A stretch of 64,000 bases of DNA from Takakia lepidozioides (taxonomy: Eukaryota; Streptophyta; Takakiopsida; Takakiales; Takakiaceae). A program made the translations under genes and the position numbers. Below are positions 54,083-64,000 of the stretch, piece after piece. The stretch is taken from contig CM060732.1 of NCBI GenBank assembly GCA_030704615.1, forward strand, positions 63,965,053-64,029,052, read 5' to 3'. Numbering within the stretch: position 1 is the stretch's first letter; every line of letters begins with the position of its first letter. A model generated the notes under the pieces. It worked only from the letters and a program-made list of their open reading frames with translations, did no database searches and was not told where the DNA came from.

Positions 54083-55569
54083 TTCAGCAAAAGCTTGGCC
54101 ACAAAAGGTGTTCCATGCCCAGACTTTGGATTTACACAGAAGGTCTGACAGCGGCCCCGCGATCTTGGCAAATTTCTCACATACTTCCGGTAGTAGGAGG
54201 CGAGTCCTAGGAAGGATCGCACTCCCGGGACCGAAGTCGGAGGCTCCCAGTCCAAGATTGCCCTCACCTTCCTGTCATCCATTCTGATCCCATCCTGTGT
54301 AATCACATGCCCCAGAAACTCCACTTTTGTGACCCCGAATTCGCACTTTGAAGCTTTGGCATACAGCTTCCCTTCCCGCAATTTCTGGAACACCCTTTTG
54401 AGGTGCTCCAGGTGCTCCTCCTTTGTTTTCGAATACACCAAGATGTCGTCGATGTACACGATCACAAAGTCATCCAACCACTCCTGGAAAAGGCTGTTCA
54501 TCAGCGTGCTAAAGGTCGCGGGAGCGTTGGTGAGTCCAAAAGGCATCACCAAGAACTCATATGAACCATACCTTGTCCTGCACGCGGTCTTCTCCTCATC
54601 TCCTTCCGCCACTCGAATTTGATGATAGCCGGAGCGCAGATCGATCCGGCTGAAATACTTCTCTCCTGCCAACCGATCGAAAAGGTCGTCGATCCTTGGC
54701 AAAGAGTACCGGTTTTTTATAGTCACTTTATTCAAAGCCCTGTAATCGACACACATCCGCAGCGTCCCATCCTTCTTGTATGCGAATAGCACCGGGGCTC
54801 CGTAAGGTGATTTACTCGGCCGGATGTACCCCTTTGACATTAGATCTTTGAGCTGAGTCTTCAGCTCGACCAACTCTCTGTGGCTCAATCGGTAGGGCGC
54901 CTTGGCAGGCGGTTCCGATCCTGGTATCACCTCAATCTTGTGGTCAACTCCTCTTCGCGGTGGCAAGCCGCTTGGTAAATCCTCCGGCATTACATCCTGG
55001 TATTTCTCCAAAATCCCCTTGATCCAATCTGGGCTTGGCTCCCCATCGCCTTCTCCTTTCACTTCTCTAATATAGAGCAAAAACTGGGGCTCGTGTGCCT
55101 CCTCCACGACCCACTCCCTTGCTGACAGGAGGTTTTTTTGCCCTCCCACGGGTTTGGGCGTTTCCGACACTCGTAATACCTCGCCACCATTCCCACATGG
55201 CAGCGTGACTACTCTCTTGTGGCCATCTATGATCGCTCCGGATCTGCTCAAAAAGGTCATCCCCAAAATGAGATCCACTCCATCGATCTCGCAGATGGTG
55301 AAGTTCTCACGTCCCTCCCAACTCCCTAGTTGAAGAGGAACATCAAACGCCAACCTTGTCGCCAATTGCGGTTCTCTTTTGGCAGAACGCACCTCAATAG
55401 AGACCCCCACGTCACTTGTCGGGAGTCCCAGCTTTTGTGCTGTTGCCGGTGTCATGAAGGAGTGCGACGCTCTTGTGTCCACCAACAACGACACGTTAGT
55501 TCCGGATATTATCCCATCCACGAAACTGACTCCCTTTACGTAAGGCGCCAGTTTCCTGATACAACTCAC
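54083..55569 (-). pseudogene. Inner element protease and reverse transcriptase
   Basis: Protease [12 protein letters not shown] has Arg in place of the active-site Gly (VDIGAS in the outer copy), so it is probably inactive. RT is complete: [60 protein letters not shown] and [10 protein letters not shown]. The frame shifts near 54170 after YYRKYVRN, and the RT connection is read out of frame. Confidence 0.85.
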
Positions 55570-56744
55570 AAGAAAATTTGCCTACCTTGCAAGTCCTGGC
55601 AACCACCGCTTCCACCAAGCGACTGATGGTATCTTCCGACAGCTCTGTGGTCGTTCGAGTCATGTTCAATTGCCGGGGCTTCATGCACTTCTTGGCCATG
55701 TGCCCGGGCTCCCCGCAATTGAAACACACTCCATCAAAGGTCGCCTTCTGTCCGCCATAAGCTGCTCCACCCGCTTTTCCTTTCGAAGCACCGGGTGCCG
55801 CCTTGACTTGTGAAGGCCCTCCCTTCGATTTCCACGTGCCATTGTCGCCGCGTGGCCTATCCCACTTCTTTTCCGGTCGGAAGGAGTCACCTTCCCGCCG
55901 GGTCTTCTTGTGGTTCAGCTCCGTACGGCCTTGTCTTTCACCCTTAGGGACATCCGAGAAACATTCAGCCCTCTCAATTGCCTCGTTCAAAGTCTTAGGT
56001 GGCTTCTCCTCCAACTTCCGCCTGGCCCATGGGGCTAGTCCCGCCACAAAGTTGAAGACCATTTCTGGTTCTGCCATGTCCGCGACTTCGAGCAACAGGA
56101 AATTGAAAGCCTGGACATATCCCCGAATGTCATCTGTTTGCTTCAAATTCCTCATCTTGTCCCGGGCGAGCCAGGACGCGTTGAGGGGCACAAACTGCCT
56201 CTTCATCAATTCCTTGAACCCACTCTAGTTCAAGGTTTCCGGGCTTGGACCTCGGTCGTGAAGGCGTTTCTACCACCATTGTTGAGCATAGCCCCTCAAA
56301 TAGGTGGGAGCCACTTCCACCCGATCCTCGTCACTCAACTTGGCCGCCCGGAAGTACTGCTCCAGCTCCAAAAGCCAGGTGTTGAGTGCCTTCCGATTTC
56401 GGACGCCCTCGAAGGTGCCGGGTTCCTTCGGCTTCACCTTAAACTTTGCCTTAGTGGGAGTGGTATTAGCCGCCTTCAACACGTCTTTCAACGTCCCGCC
56501 AAATTGCGCCAACAACCTTCCCAAAAGGCTGCCGGCATGGGAGGCATCTGTTGGTCGGTCGGAGCTCTCAAGGATTCCTCAGGCTCCGACTCCTCAGATT
56601 CCTCCCGCTCTTGAGCGGCCTCGTTTTCGGAAACATGCATCGCTTCCTCAAACGGCCGCCTCGGTGACACGTCGCCCCCATCGGGCTCACCAGGATCATT
56701 ATCTTTTGGGCCGTTCCGCTTTCGCTTTGGCTTGCCCGACCCCA
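55570..56744 (-). pseudogene. Inner element gag
   Basis: MGSGKPKRKRNGPKDNDPGE starts at about 56744. A frameshift occurs near 56520, and an in-frame TAG lies near 56270 after GYAQQWW. MMKRQFVPLNASWLARDKMR resumes at 56209 and leads to CFNCGEPGHMAKKC near residue 165 of that frame. The capsid-like region and the CCHC knuckle are both recognisable. Confidence 0.8.
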
Positions 56745-56786
56745 TGATGAGGCCAATCCCAAGGACGATCGCGTACTGAACTCTAA

Positions 56787-56798
56787 GCTCTGATACCA
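56787..56798 (-). promoter_or_regulatory. Primer-binding site of the inner element
   Basis: On the minus strand TGGTATCAGAGC, complementary to the 3' end of initiator tRNA-Met, lies two bases inside the 5' LTR. Confidence 0.9.
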
Positions 56799-56800
56799 AG

Positions 56801-57525
56801 TGTCACGCACCTCACTTCGGTAAGCTCCCCCCTCAAGTCATAGTTACTCGCTTGATGCGCGCGCCTAACTCCCAACCTGGCCGCCGGGCCAACTTGGAGC
56901 TTCGGCTGCTCACCGGGACATAACGGTCCCCCCTTGATCTCCCAAAGAACCCTCCAACGATTTAGAACCAGCGGAATTCCCTTTGGTAGTTGGCAGTCCG
57001 GAACAGCTCCCCACTCTTTGGTCGCTTTCCGGCTCGCTCGCTTACTCACTAACTTTTGGTCACCAACGGGCTTGCACCGTTCTCGGGGTTACTACTCCCT
57101 ATATATACTTCTGTAGCTGTCCGCGGGGGTTTCATAAACAACCATGCCATTTTATGGCGAATCACCACGAAGACCCTCGACTCCTGGTGATGAGTCGCGG
57201 TGAGTCTTGGCCCACTCACCACGGCCCCTATGGACCGTGATGAGTCCCAAGACACCCACGACTCCCACCACGAGGTCTCCGCCCCAGGGTGAGTCCTATG
57301 CCACCCCCACTAAGTCCCGCTAAGCTACCACCACCCCTTGTGGGGCCACCCCCACCGCAACCCGGTGTGCGGGGCTCCACCTAGCGAGCGCCTCCGCCTC
57401 CTTGAGTGCTTTGGGCACTCAAGGGTGCTTCAGCCCCCCCATACCTATCGCTGCCACTGCCCCCACCACAGGGGCGGCCCCTCTTGTGTCCCGACCCCTT
57501 GCCCTCAAGGCAAAGGGCCGCGACA
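56801..57525 (-). repeat. Inner element 5' LTR (LTR C)
   Basis: Starts TGTCACGCACC and ends GGGCCGCGACA, followed on the high side by the CGATC duplication. Confidence 0.9.
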
Positions 57526-57546
57526 CGATCGCGTACTGAACTCTAA

Positions 57547-57558
57547 GCTCTGATACCA
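57547..57558 (-). promoter_or_regulatory. Primer-binding site of the outer element
   Basis: The same TGGTATCAGAGC, two bases inside LTR D. It is separated from its own gag by the inner element. Confidence 0.9.
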
Positions 57559-57560
57559 AG

Positions 57561-58285
57561 TGTCGCGCACCTCACTTCGGTAAGCTCCTCTTCAAGTCAT
57601 AGGTACTCGCTTAGATGCGCGCGCCTAACTCCCGACCTGGCCGCCGGGCCAACTCGGAGCTTCAGCTGTTCACTGGGACATAACGGACCCCCTTTACTCT
57701 TCCAAAAGACCCTCCACCAATTTGGGCCTAGTGGAAATTCCCTTTGGTAGATGGTAGTCTGGAATAGCTCCCCTTTCTTTGGTCGCTTTCCGGCTCGCTC
57801 GCTTATTCACTAGTTTTTGGTCACCAACGGGCTTGCACCGTTCTCGGGGTTACTACTCCCTATATATACTTCTGTGACTGTCCGCGGGGGTTTCACAAAC
57901 AACCCTGCCATTTTATGGCGAACCACCACGAAGACCCTCGACTCCCGGTGATGAGTCGCGGTGAGTCTTGGCCCACCCACCACGGCCCCATTGGACCGTG
58001 ATGAGTCCTAAGACTCCCCACGACTCCCACCACAAGGTCTCCGCCCCATGGTGAGTCCTATGCCACCCCCACTAAGTCCCGCTAAGCTACCACCACCCCT
58101 TGTGGAGCCACCCCCATCGCAACCCGGTGTGTGGGGCTCCACCTAGTAAGCACCTCCGCCGCCTTGAGTGCCTTGGGCACTCAAGGGTGCTTCAGCCCCC
58201 GTAACTATCGCTGCCACTGCCCCCACCACAGGGGCAGCCCCTCTTGCGTCCCGACCCCCTGCCCTCAAGGCACAGGGCCGCGACA
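57561..58285 (-). repeat. Outer element 5' LTR (LTR D), mosaic
   Basis: The first 200 or so bases match LTR A (CTCTTCAAGTCATAGG, ACCAATTTGGGCC), the middle matches LTR B (GTGTGTGGGG, CCGCCGCC), and the last bases (CACAGGGCC) match LTR A again. Confidence 0.85.
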
Positions 58286-59049
58286 TGTAGTTTAGAATAT
58301 GTCCTTCAATGTGAAGTGGATATCTACAACACATAAATGATCAAAAATTTCTCCTCAAAATTGTACAATCGAAATCCGCTTTGGCAACAACCTTCACAGA
58401 AACCAAGACACGATGATTAGAATCACATTAGAGTAACAAATCCACTACAACATGAATGAGCCTCTAGCCAATCAAGAAACAATCTAGAAATTAGCTAGTT
58501 ACTAGAAATAGAAAAAGAATGAATCGAAATTGAATTTACCCTATTAGAAATGTGTTCCGCAAAAGGGATGGAACTTGCTCAGTGAAACCACTTTCTTCTC
58601 CAAAGAATCGAGCCTCAAGTTCATTGCCTCGGTATCGCCTTGGATCTTGGTCGTATCGCCCTGGAGCTTGGTGGCATCGCTAGTCAACCGCTCAAGGTGA
58701 GACACAATTAGAGCACTCTGCGCACTCTCATGCATGCTCAAGAAAATTGTTGATCCGAAAGTGGCGCGGCGCGATCCAAAAGAGTTTGCCCGCCACTACG
58801 TTGCCAAGCCTCTTAACCGCAACCCCTCCAAATTGCCACCATAGAGCCATTTCCGAAACTGGTGAGTAAGCCTGGGCGTCGGACGTGTGCTCAGATGCAT
58901 ACAAAGTTACGCTTGCTCCGAATCACTCAGAATACTAAGTTAACATATCTAACAACAACTAACCAAACAGCTATGAAAAACACCGCGAGCAATCTAACGA
59001 GCAACAATAACGATCGAACGAGCAATCCAACAAGCAAAAACAACGAAAG

Positions 59050-59250
59050 TATGCTTCCGGGTCGCACCGACAACGCCATCAAGAACCACTGGAACTCCAT
59101 GCTTCGGCGCAAACACACCGACGCCCACAACAACAACAATGGCTCTACATCTGACACGGGCAGCTCAACGGAGAAGGACAACATTAACAACAACCATAAT
59201 AGGGAAGAAGACAATAACAATCGACTGAAACATCTTGGATCCATAAATTT
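59050..59250 (+). pseudogene. R2R3-MYB DNA-binding fragment (end of R3)
   Basis: LPGRTDNAIKNHWNSMLRRK at about 59053-59112 is the third helix region of an R3 MYB repeat, followed by an Asn-rich tail (NNNNGSTSDTGSSTEKD). The earlier part of R3 and R2 are not found upstream, where the sequence is non-coding and then retrotransposon. It is either a last exon whose earlier exons lie beyond the insertion or a displaced fragment. Confidence 0.65.
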
Positions 59251-59339
59251 CTTTCATCTTCTCATTTCTAGCAAACATCCATTATGTCAAAGTTTAAGAA
59301 AGCCTCCATCATTGTATTTATTTCATTGTAGTATCTGAT

Positions 59340-60560
59340 TTTCTTTCCGAATGAACTACCATATCTAAGTTTTCATTTTCTTTCTAGTCAAGGGAGGTTT
59401 GTACTTCAACAAACATAACGTCGTCCTCTGGTCATCACACTACAATACACCATGAGATATAACATCGATATGGTTTTACTATCATTTCAACTACTATTTC
59501 TATGAAGGCTATGCAGTTAAGAATTGCCGACAAAGCATTATTAGTAATATATCTATGAAAAACGTAATGTTTTACAGCTATCTGGATAATAGGACATTGG
59601 GGTACTGGATCACTCATCTCAGCCCAAAAGAATGATAACAACAACAAACAGAGGATGCCAAAGGGAAACCACCAATTTTCCAATTATAAGTAGAAAAAAT
59701 TAATCCAATTTTCGGAAGGCAGCTATTTGCCCTAGCCACCCTCCTCCATTTCAATATGCAGCCTATCCTCTTGTGGAATTGGTTGCTTGAAAGTGTTGTT
59801 GAATCGTCCGTTTTAGGACATGTCAACGGTTGGGATCTTAACGAAGCCCTTAGGGATTTTAGGGGGTGAAGTGGCGGGTTTCATGGGGCAAAGCTTCGAG
59901 GGCCGGTGATAACGCGGGCTCCCTAGTCCGAGCTCTTGTGCGTTGTGTGTTTGTTCGGGGCTTCAAGGCTCCTCCTTGTTCCTTACCCTAGGCCCGTCTC
60001 CATCCTTCTCTGCACAAGTCTTGGATCTGATTTACAAGAGGCCATGGAAAGGTAGAGGAGAGCTTTTTATTCCTTATGTTTTTAGAGCTCAAGATCAGGT
60101 TAAACCGGAGTTGTGGTGGTTCGGTTGGAGAAAGAAGAGGTGTTACCCCTAGTGTGGAACACAGCACAGTCATCTCGGCAACACGGGGAGCAATGGTAGG
60201 GGATTACGATGGTGGCGCGGGACTATGCTCGTTGGATCAGGATTAGTGACATGCAGTTTGGGCAGATTGACATCCCATATGTTTGTGTTTCGGGCTGGAT
60301 GTCCTAGGCGCGGCTTCCTTGGGGCGTGCTTTCTGTTGCCTGAACGCCAGTGATGCTCCCTTTAGCTGGGATATATTCAAGATCATTGCAATTATTTCTT
60401 AGCAGACTTGATTCTGTAGTAAAAGGAGGCTCTGTAGCAGTATGACGATTCACTAGAGAACATCCGCCATGTGTATACTTTTATACTGGGGGCGATGACT
60501 GCATTCGGTGAATTCTAGGTGCTTAAAGGCGGTTGTGTCAGAAGCGTAGATTGATCTGGG
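59340..60560. other. Upstream region of the dynamin gene
   Basis: No recognised coding sequence. A 69-residue frame at 59943-60152 is unsupported. The promoter of the dynamin gene should be here, but no element was chosen with confidence. Confidence 0.4.
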
Positions 60561-60570
60561 TTTGCTGAAG

Positions 60571-63391
60571 ATGCACAGTGGCAATTCGGTGACTGCAATG
60601 GCTGCCAGCAAAGCTGCTCAGGAAAGATTCGCCGGTGCCATGGAAAATTTGATCCTACTGGCAGATTCAATGCAGCAGGCTGCAGCTCTGCTTTCAGATG
60701 AGGACAGTGAAGAACCTCCAAGACATGCCACCTCTTTCTTAAATGTTGTTGCTCTAGGGAATGTGGTATGTTCCCTTCTCCTTCCAGTTCGTATATTCTG
60801 TATTCGGGATGGTCTTGGGCGCTGGTTTGGGGAAAAAGAGAGGATTTTCGGACCCACGATCAAGGGCTTAAGTCTAAGTGCGCGTGAGTAAAACTCTTAT
60901 GTCGAGAGAAGGCTAGCGTCTGAGAAAATTTAGCGTTAGTTGGCGTCTTGTATGATCTGACTGGTGTGCAGCAGTTGCGGCTGGGAAGAGTGTAATCTAA
61001 CAGTTCTATAACTTGACCTGAAATGGTTTCACATTTATTGTATTTCTCCTCAGGGTGCGGGGAAGTCAGCAGTGCTCAATAGCGTCATAGGCCACCCTGT
61101 GCTGGTACGCTCCTTTGTCCGTCCTCATGCCTCTGCTGCAAGAATTTACTCAAGGCCGATGTTTTTTCTGTTGTGCAAAGTTATAGGAGTGGTCTTCTTG
61201 TTGGTGCCACTTTTCGACATGACAATCGGAGTGGATGAGTTTCTCAAGAGTGCTCACTGGGAGTGGGGTAGAAATGGTTACTGTAGATGTGTGGATCACA
61301 AGGGTGTCACATGTGAGCAGCATGCTAATTGTGATGTAGACAAAACCGTGTATGGATTGATAGCAAACATAACCTCTAATGTGCTGACTCGCCACCAGAC
61401 ATGAGTCACCTGGATTGCAATGATTGTTTTTTTCTGTTTCAATTGTACTGAAGATGTGTACTGTTTCAGTGTAAATCATGCCGACCTGTGTTGGGATGTA
61501 CCTGAGGTTGCTTTGTGCTTCTCAAATGCTGGTGAGGCAAATTAGGGTTTAGTTCTGAACTTGTACGTCAAATGAGGTCGAAGCTACCTTGTTGTGTTTT
61601 CTTAGTCTGGGGGCAACTCTGTGAAAGGCTTAATTGGTTGGCAGGCTTTGTGCTAAGCGTCTTTGAACTTAGGTCTGGTTTTGGTGAACTTCTACATTGC
61701 ATTGTGACAGCCAACAGGAGAGAATGGTGCTACACGGGCACCCATTGTAATTGACATGCAACGGGATAGCTCTGGGAGCAGCCGGGGGTTGTACGTGATA
61801 CTTGACGGGAAAGCTACAAATGTCTTTGCAAGTAAGTGAATTTGATTTGACTAGTCCGTGCTTTGGTCCTTGTCAATTGGTAAGATTTTGCATGTGATAT
61901 CTTGCTGGTTGTGGTGGTTCTGTAAATTAGTTTCAAGGCTTACAGGTGCTTTAAATACATGTTGATCATTGTACAGGTGACATTCGCCATTCACTTCAGG
62001 GCAGATTGAAGAATTGGTTACCAAATTCCTCAAGGACTGGTAGATCTGATGGAATTCACCTTGTGCTTCGTTCTGGTACAGGTGAGTCAGCCAGCCTATC
62101 TTCTCAGTTTTTCCCACTATTTTCCTAGGCTTCTAGGTCAAGTTAATGGAATACTGGGGCAGGATGGATTGAAGATGGAGTAGTTGTACTGCTGTAGGCA
62201 CTGTCCTGAAGCACTGGAGGATTTGTGCGAGCCTGAAGTTTTGCCGCAAGTGCTTAGTGTTTGACAGAGTGGGCTGAATAATCTCCATGTGGGACTTTGC
62301 AGCCCCTCCATTGAAGCTAATTGACCTCCCTGGTCTTGATACGCGGGCATCATCGGACGATTCACCTGTCAGTATCTGTCATTGTCATCCACTAGCTTGA
62401 TCTCATTAGGGGTATCCCCTCTTTTTCATATAGATCTGATAGACCTCATGATGTAATATAGATAACTTCTGGTACAGACACTGGGGCAGTGAGGTCAAGC
62501 CTCTGGCATCAAGGAAGGGTTATTTTTCTCCTTAATCTTATCTTGTCTGTATTTTTTGTCTGGACGCAAGTAAAGCATGGCACTGTTCTCAGGCTGAGGT
62601 TGGTGTCCCATTCTGCTCAATGTACAGGTTCACGATTTTGCTGAAAACAATGATGCTGTACTCCTAGTTGTGGTACCAGCAGCTTCATCTCGTGACATTG
62701 CTGCTTCTCGCGCATTGAAATTGGCACAAGAGTTGGATCCTGAAGGTACATAGATGGTCCACAATAGCTGCATTATGTACTGTTCTTTCACGGACTTCAG
62801 CGGGTGCTGTTGTTGTACATTCTTAAGTGGGCGCATGTAGTCATAATGTAATGGAAACGGTGAGATGGAATAGTGTAGGGAATATCTTAAAGTCTGTGTA
62901 GCTTACAGCCTGTGAGAGGGAACTTGGATCCCTCACTAGTGTACGTTCTCATAGTATGTGTAATTTTACACCTTGGTGATTCATGGTGACTGTCAATAAT
63001 TTGGGCATCTGAAATGTTCTTGAATTGTGTCATCACGGGTATCTACAGGAACGAGGACTGTTGGAGTGATCAGTAAAGTGGATCAGGCAGCATCAGATCA
63101 GAGGAGTTTAGCTGCTGTGCAAGCTCTTCTTTCAGGGCAAGGTCCATCGGTCACAATGGATATTCCTTGGGTGGCATTGATTGGCCAGTCAGTGTCAATT
63201 GCAGCAGCACACGCTGGGTCGGTTAGTGCTGAGGATTCCCTAGAAACAGCTTGGAGAGCAGAGACAGAAACATTAAAGTCAATTTTAAGTGGGGCATCAT
63301 CGGCAAAACTTGGAAGGGTGGCCCTTGTTGAAACGCTTGCTCAGCAGATTCGAAAGAGGCTGAAGCAACGCCTCCCCAATCTTCTATCTGG
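60571..63391 (+). CDS. DRP2: Dynamin-related protein 2 (DRP2-type), GTPase-domain exons, 3' part beyond window
   Basis: Exons read in phase: about 60571-60765, 61054-61104, 61711-61831, 61977-62081, 62303-62367, 62628-62745 and 63049-63391, with GT-AG borders. The protein begins [20 protein letters not shown] and continues [23 protein letters not shown] and [10 protein letters not shown], matching plant DRP2. GTPase motifs: G1 [11 protein letters not shown]2 Thr in [12 protein letters not shown]3 DLPGLD and G4 region [28 protein letters not shown] and [15 protein letters not shown] follow. DRP2 proteins pinch off clathrin-coated vesicles and help build the cell plate, using PH and proline-rich domains that would lie to the right. 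An in-frame TTG three codons upstream exists; the ATG is preferred. The N-terminus is somewhat longer than in Arabidopsis. Confidence 0.88.
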
Positions 63392-64000
63392 GTAGGGTTC
63401 CGACTATCATTTTCTGATACGGTGTGCTTTCTGCTGTTTCTTATACTCATGTTCCATGCTTCTGCAGTTAAATTGCTCAACCTGATTGTAAATTGGAGGT
63501 ATAAATTCCTTTTCTGGAGCTCAAGATAATTAGGTCTTATGCAAATAGATGTGTAAAGGTGGAAATCGTGAACCCCTCTTTCTCCAGAGTAGCTAACTTT
63601 CCATCATTCAACTGAACAGATTGTGCATTTAGATTTTTGATGACAGTTCAGTCTTTGCTGGTAGTATTCAATAGCCATCACGATCAAATGATGAAGTTCT
63701 AGTCTTAGGTGAGATTGTTACTGGTTAGTTAACCAGGAATGTGCAAGGCATCCTGAAACTTGGCGCAAAATCTAGTTGTCCAGTTGCTGGGATCTGAATC
63801 AGAGCAGCTGGCCACAATAAGTCAAACACATCCTGGTAAACACATAAGCAGTAAGGTGTGCAGTATGTCATGCAAGGTGGATGGGCTGGAGGTTGGCATG
63901 GATCATGAGGATACATTCAAAATAATTCAGGAAGGTTAGATTGCAATGTGAAAGTGCTTCACTTGCTCACTTGAAGGATTGTCTCCACATTGTAAAGCAG
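63392..64000. other. Probable intron of the dynamin gene
   Basis: Follows the donor at 63392 (GG|GTAGGG). No next exon (expected to begin with a LQGKSQ-like motif) was found before the window ends. Confidence 0.5.

Larger units (their letters stand above)
50564..57525 (-). mobile_element. Inner Ty3 chromovirus, same family (6962 bp)
   Basis: LTRs 50564-51287 (3') and 56801-57525 (5'), flanked by the 5-bp duplication CGATC (50559-50563 and 57526-57530). It has a PBS at 56787-56798. Gag, protease-RT, RNase H, integrase and chromodomain are all present in order on the minus strand, but with frameshifts and stops. Confidence 0.92.
44342..58285 (-). mobile_element. Outer Ty3 chromovirus, interrupted by a second copy of its family
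   Basis: LTRs at 44342-45063 (3') and 57561-58285 (5'), flanked by the identical 5-bp duplication TGTAG (44337-44341 and 58286-58290). The PBS lies at 57547-57558. The inner copy (50564-57525) sits between PBS and gag. The coding region is broken by a deletion in gag, an inverted segment at 48361-49257, a 221-bp duplication and several stops. Removing the inner copy leaves an element of about 7 kb. Confidence 0.9.

Noticed and set aside
44342-58285. Tandem LTR-int-LTR-int-LTR-LTR array formed by unequal recombination, with a deleted PBS at 50563
   Set aside because: The CGATC duplication around 50564-57525 and TGTAG around 44342-58285, together with the LTR variants, show a nested insertion. 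The 'missing' PBS lies at 57547.

Overview
The window looks like a nuclear contig of a streptophyte (a land plant or a close algal relative). It contains intron-rich genes of plant type (a dynamin-related DRP2 GTPase, an isoprenylcysteine methylesterase-like hydrolase, a GNAT acetyltransferase), relics of PLS-type PPR and OSB-like organellar proteins, an R2R3-MYB fragment, and plant-type transposons (CACTA with TNP2/DUF4218/DUF4216, Ty3 chromoviruses primed by initiator tRNA-Met, hAT MITEs, tRNA-derived SINEs). The low gene density and layers of broken elements suggest a large, repeat-rich genome. I cannot name the species. Domain names come from recognising motifs by eye, not from a search.

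Layout. 1-3676: CACTA transposase relic and a CACAGCC minisatellite. 3677-9188: plus-strand Ty3 element (upstream ORF, gag, protease, RT), cut off after RT. 9189-12150: minus-strand Ty3 relic (RNase H, integrase, C-terminal PHD finger) fused at its other end to a CACTA transposase-associated domain (12155-12440). 14640-25060: LINE copies, one carrying a complete 4470-bp CACTA element (17836-22305) that holds decayed PPR-like and OSB-like exons. 25376-26442: an unrecognised protein with one frameshift. 26443-34100: mostly non-coding, with SINEs, a long hairpin and a 969-bp hAT-like element (32575-33543). 34144-36383: GNAT gene. 38303-40344 (minus): ICME-like gene in four exons. 41135-41621: a 487-bp hAT MITE. 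44342-58285: a chromovirus inserted inside another copy of its own family, with both target-site duplications intact. About 59050: a MYB fragment. 60571 to beyond the right edge: the GTPase-domain exons of DRP2.

The three intact-looking host genes share no pathway; they are islands among transposons. The main interest lies in the elements: a gene-capturing CACTA element whose uninterrupted target site survives in a neighbouring LINE copy, an integrase polyprotein ending in a PHD finger, a gag-pol kept in one frame across two UAG codons, and self-nested chromoviruses with an internal inversion and a mosaic LTR. No CRISPR array, rRNA or convincing functional tRNA gene was seen. Exon borders were read by eye and may be off by a base.
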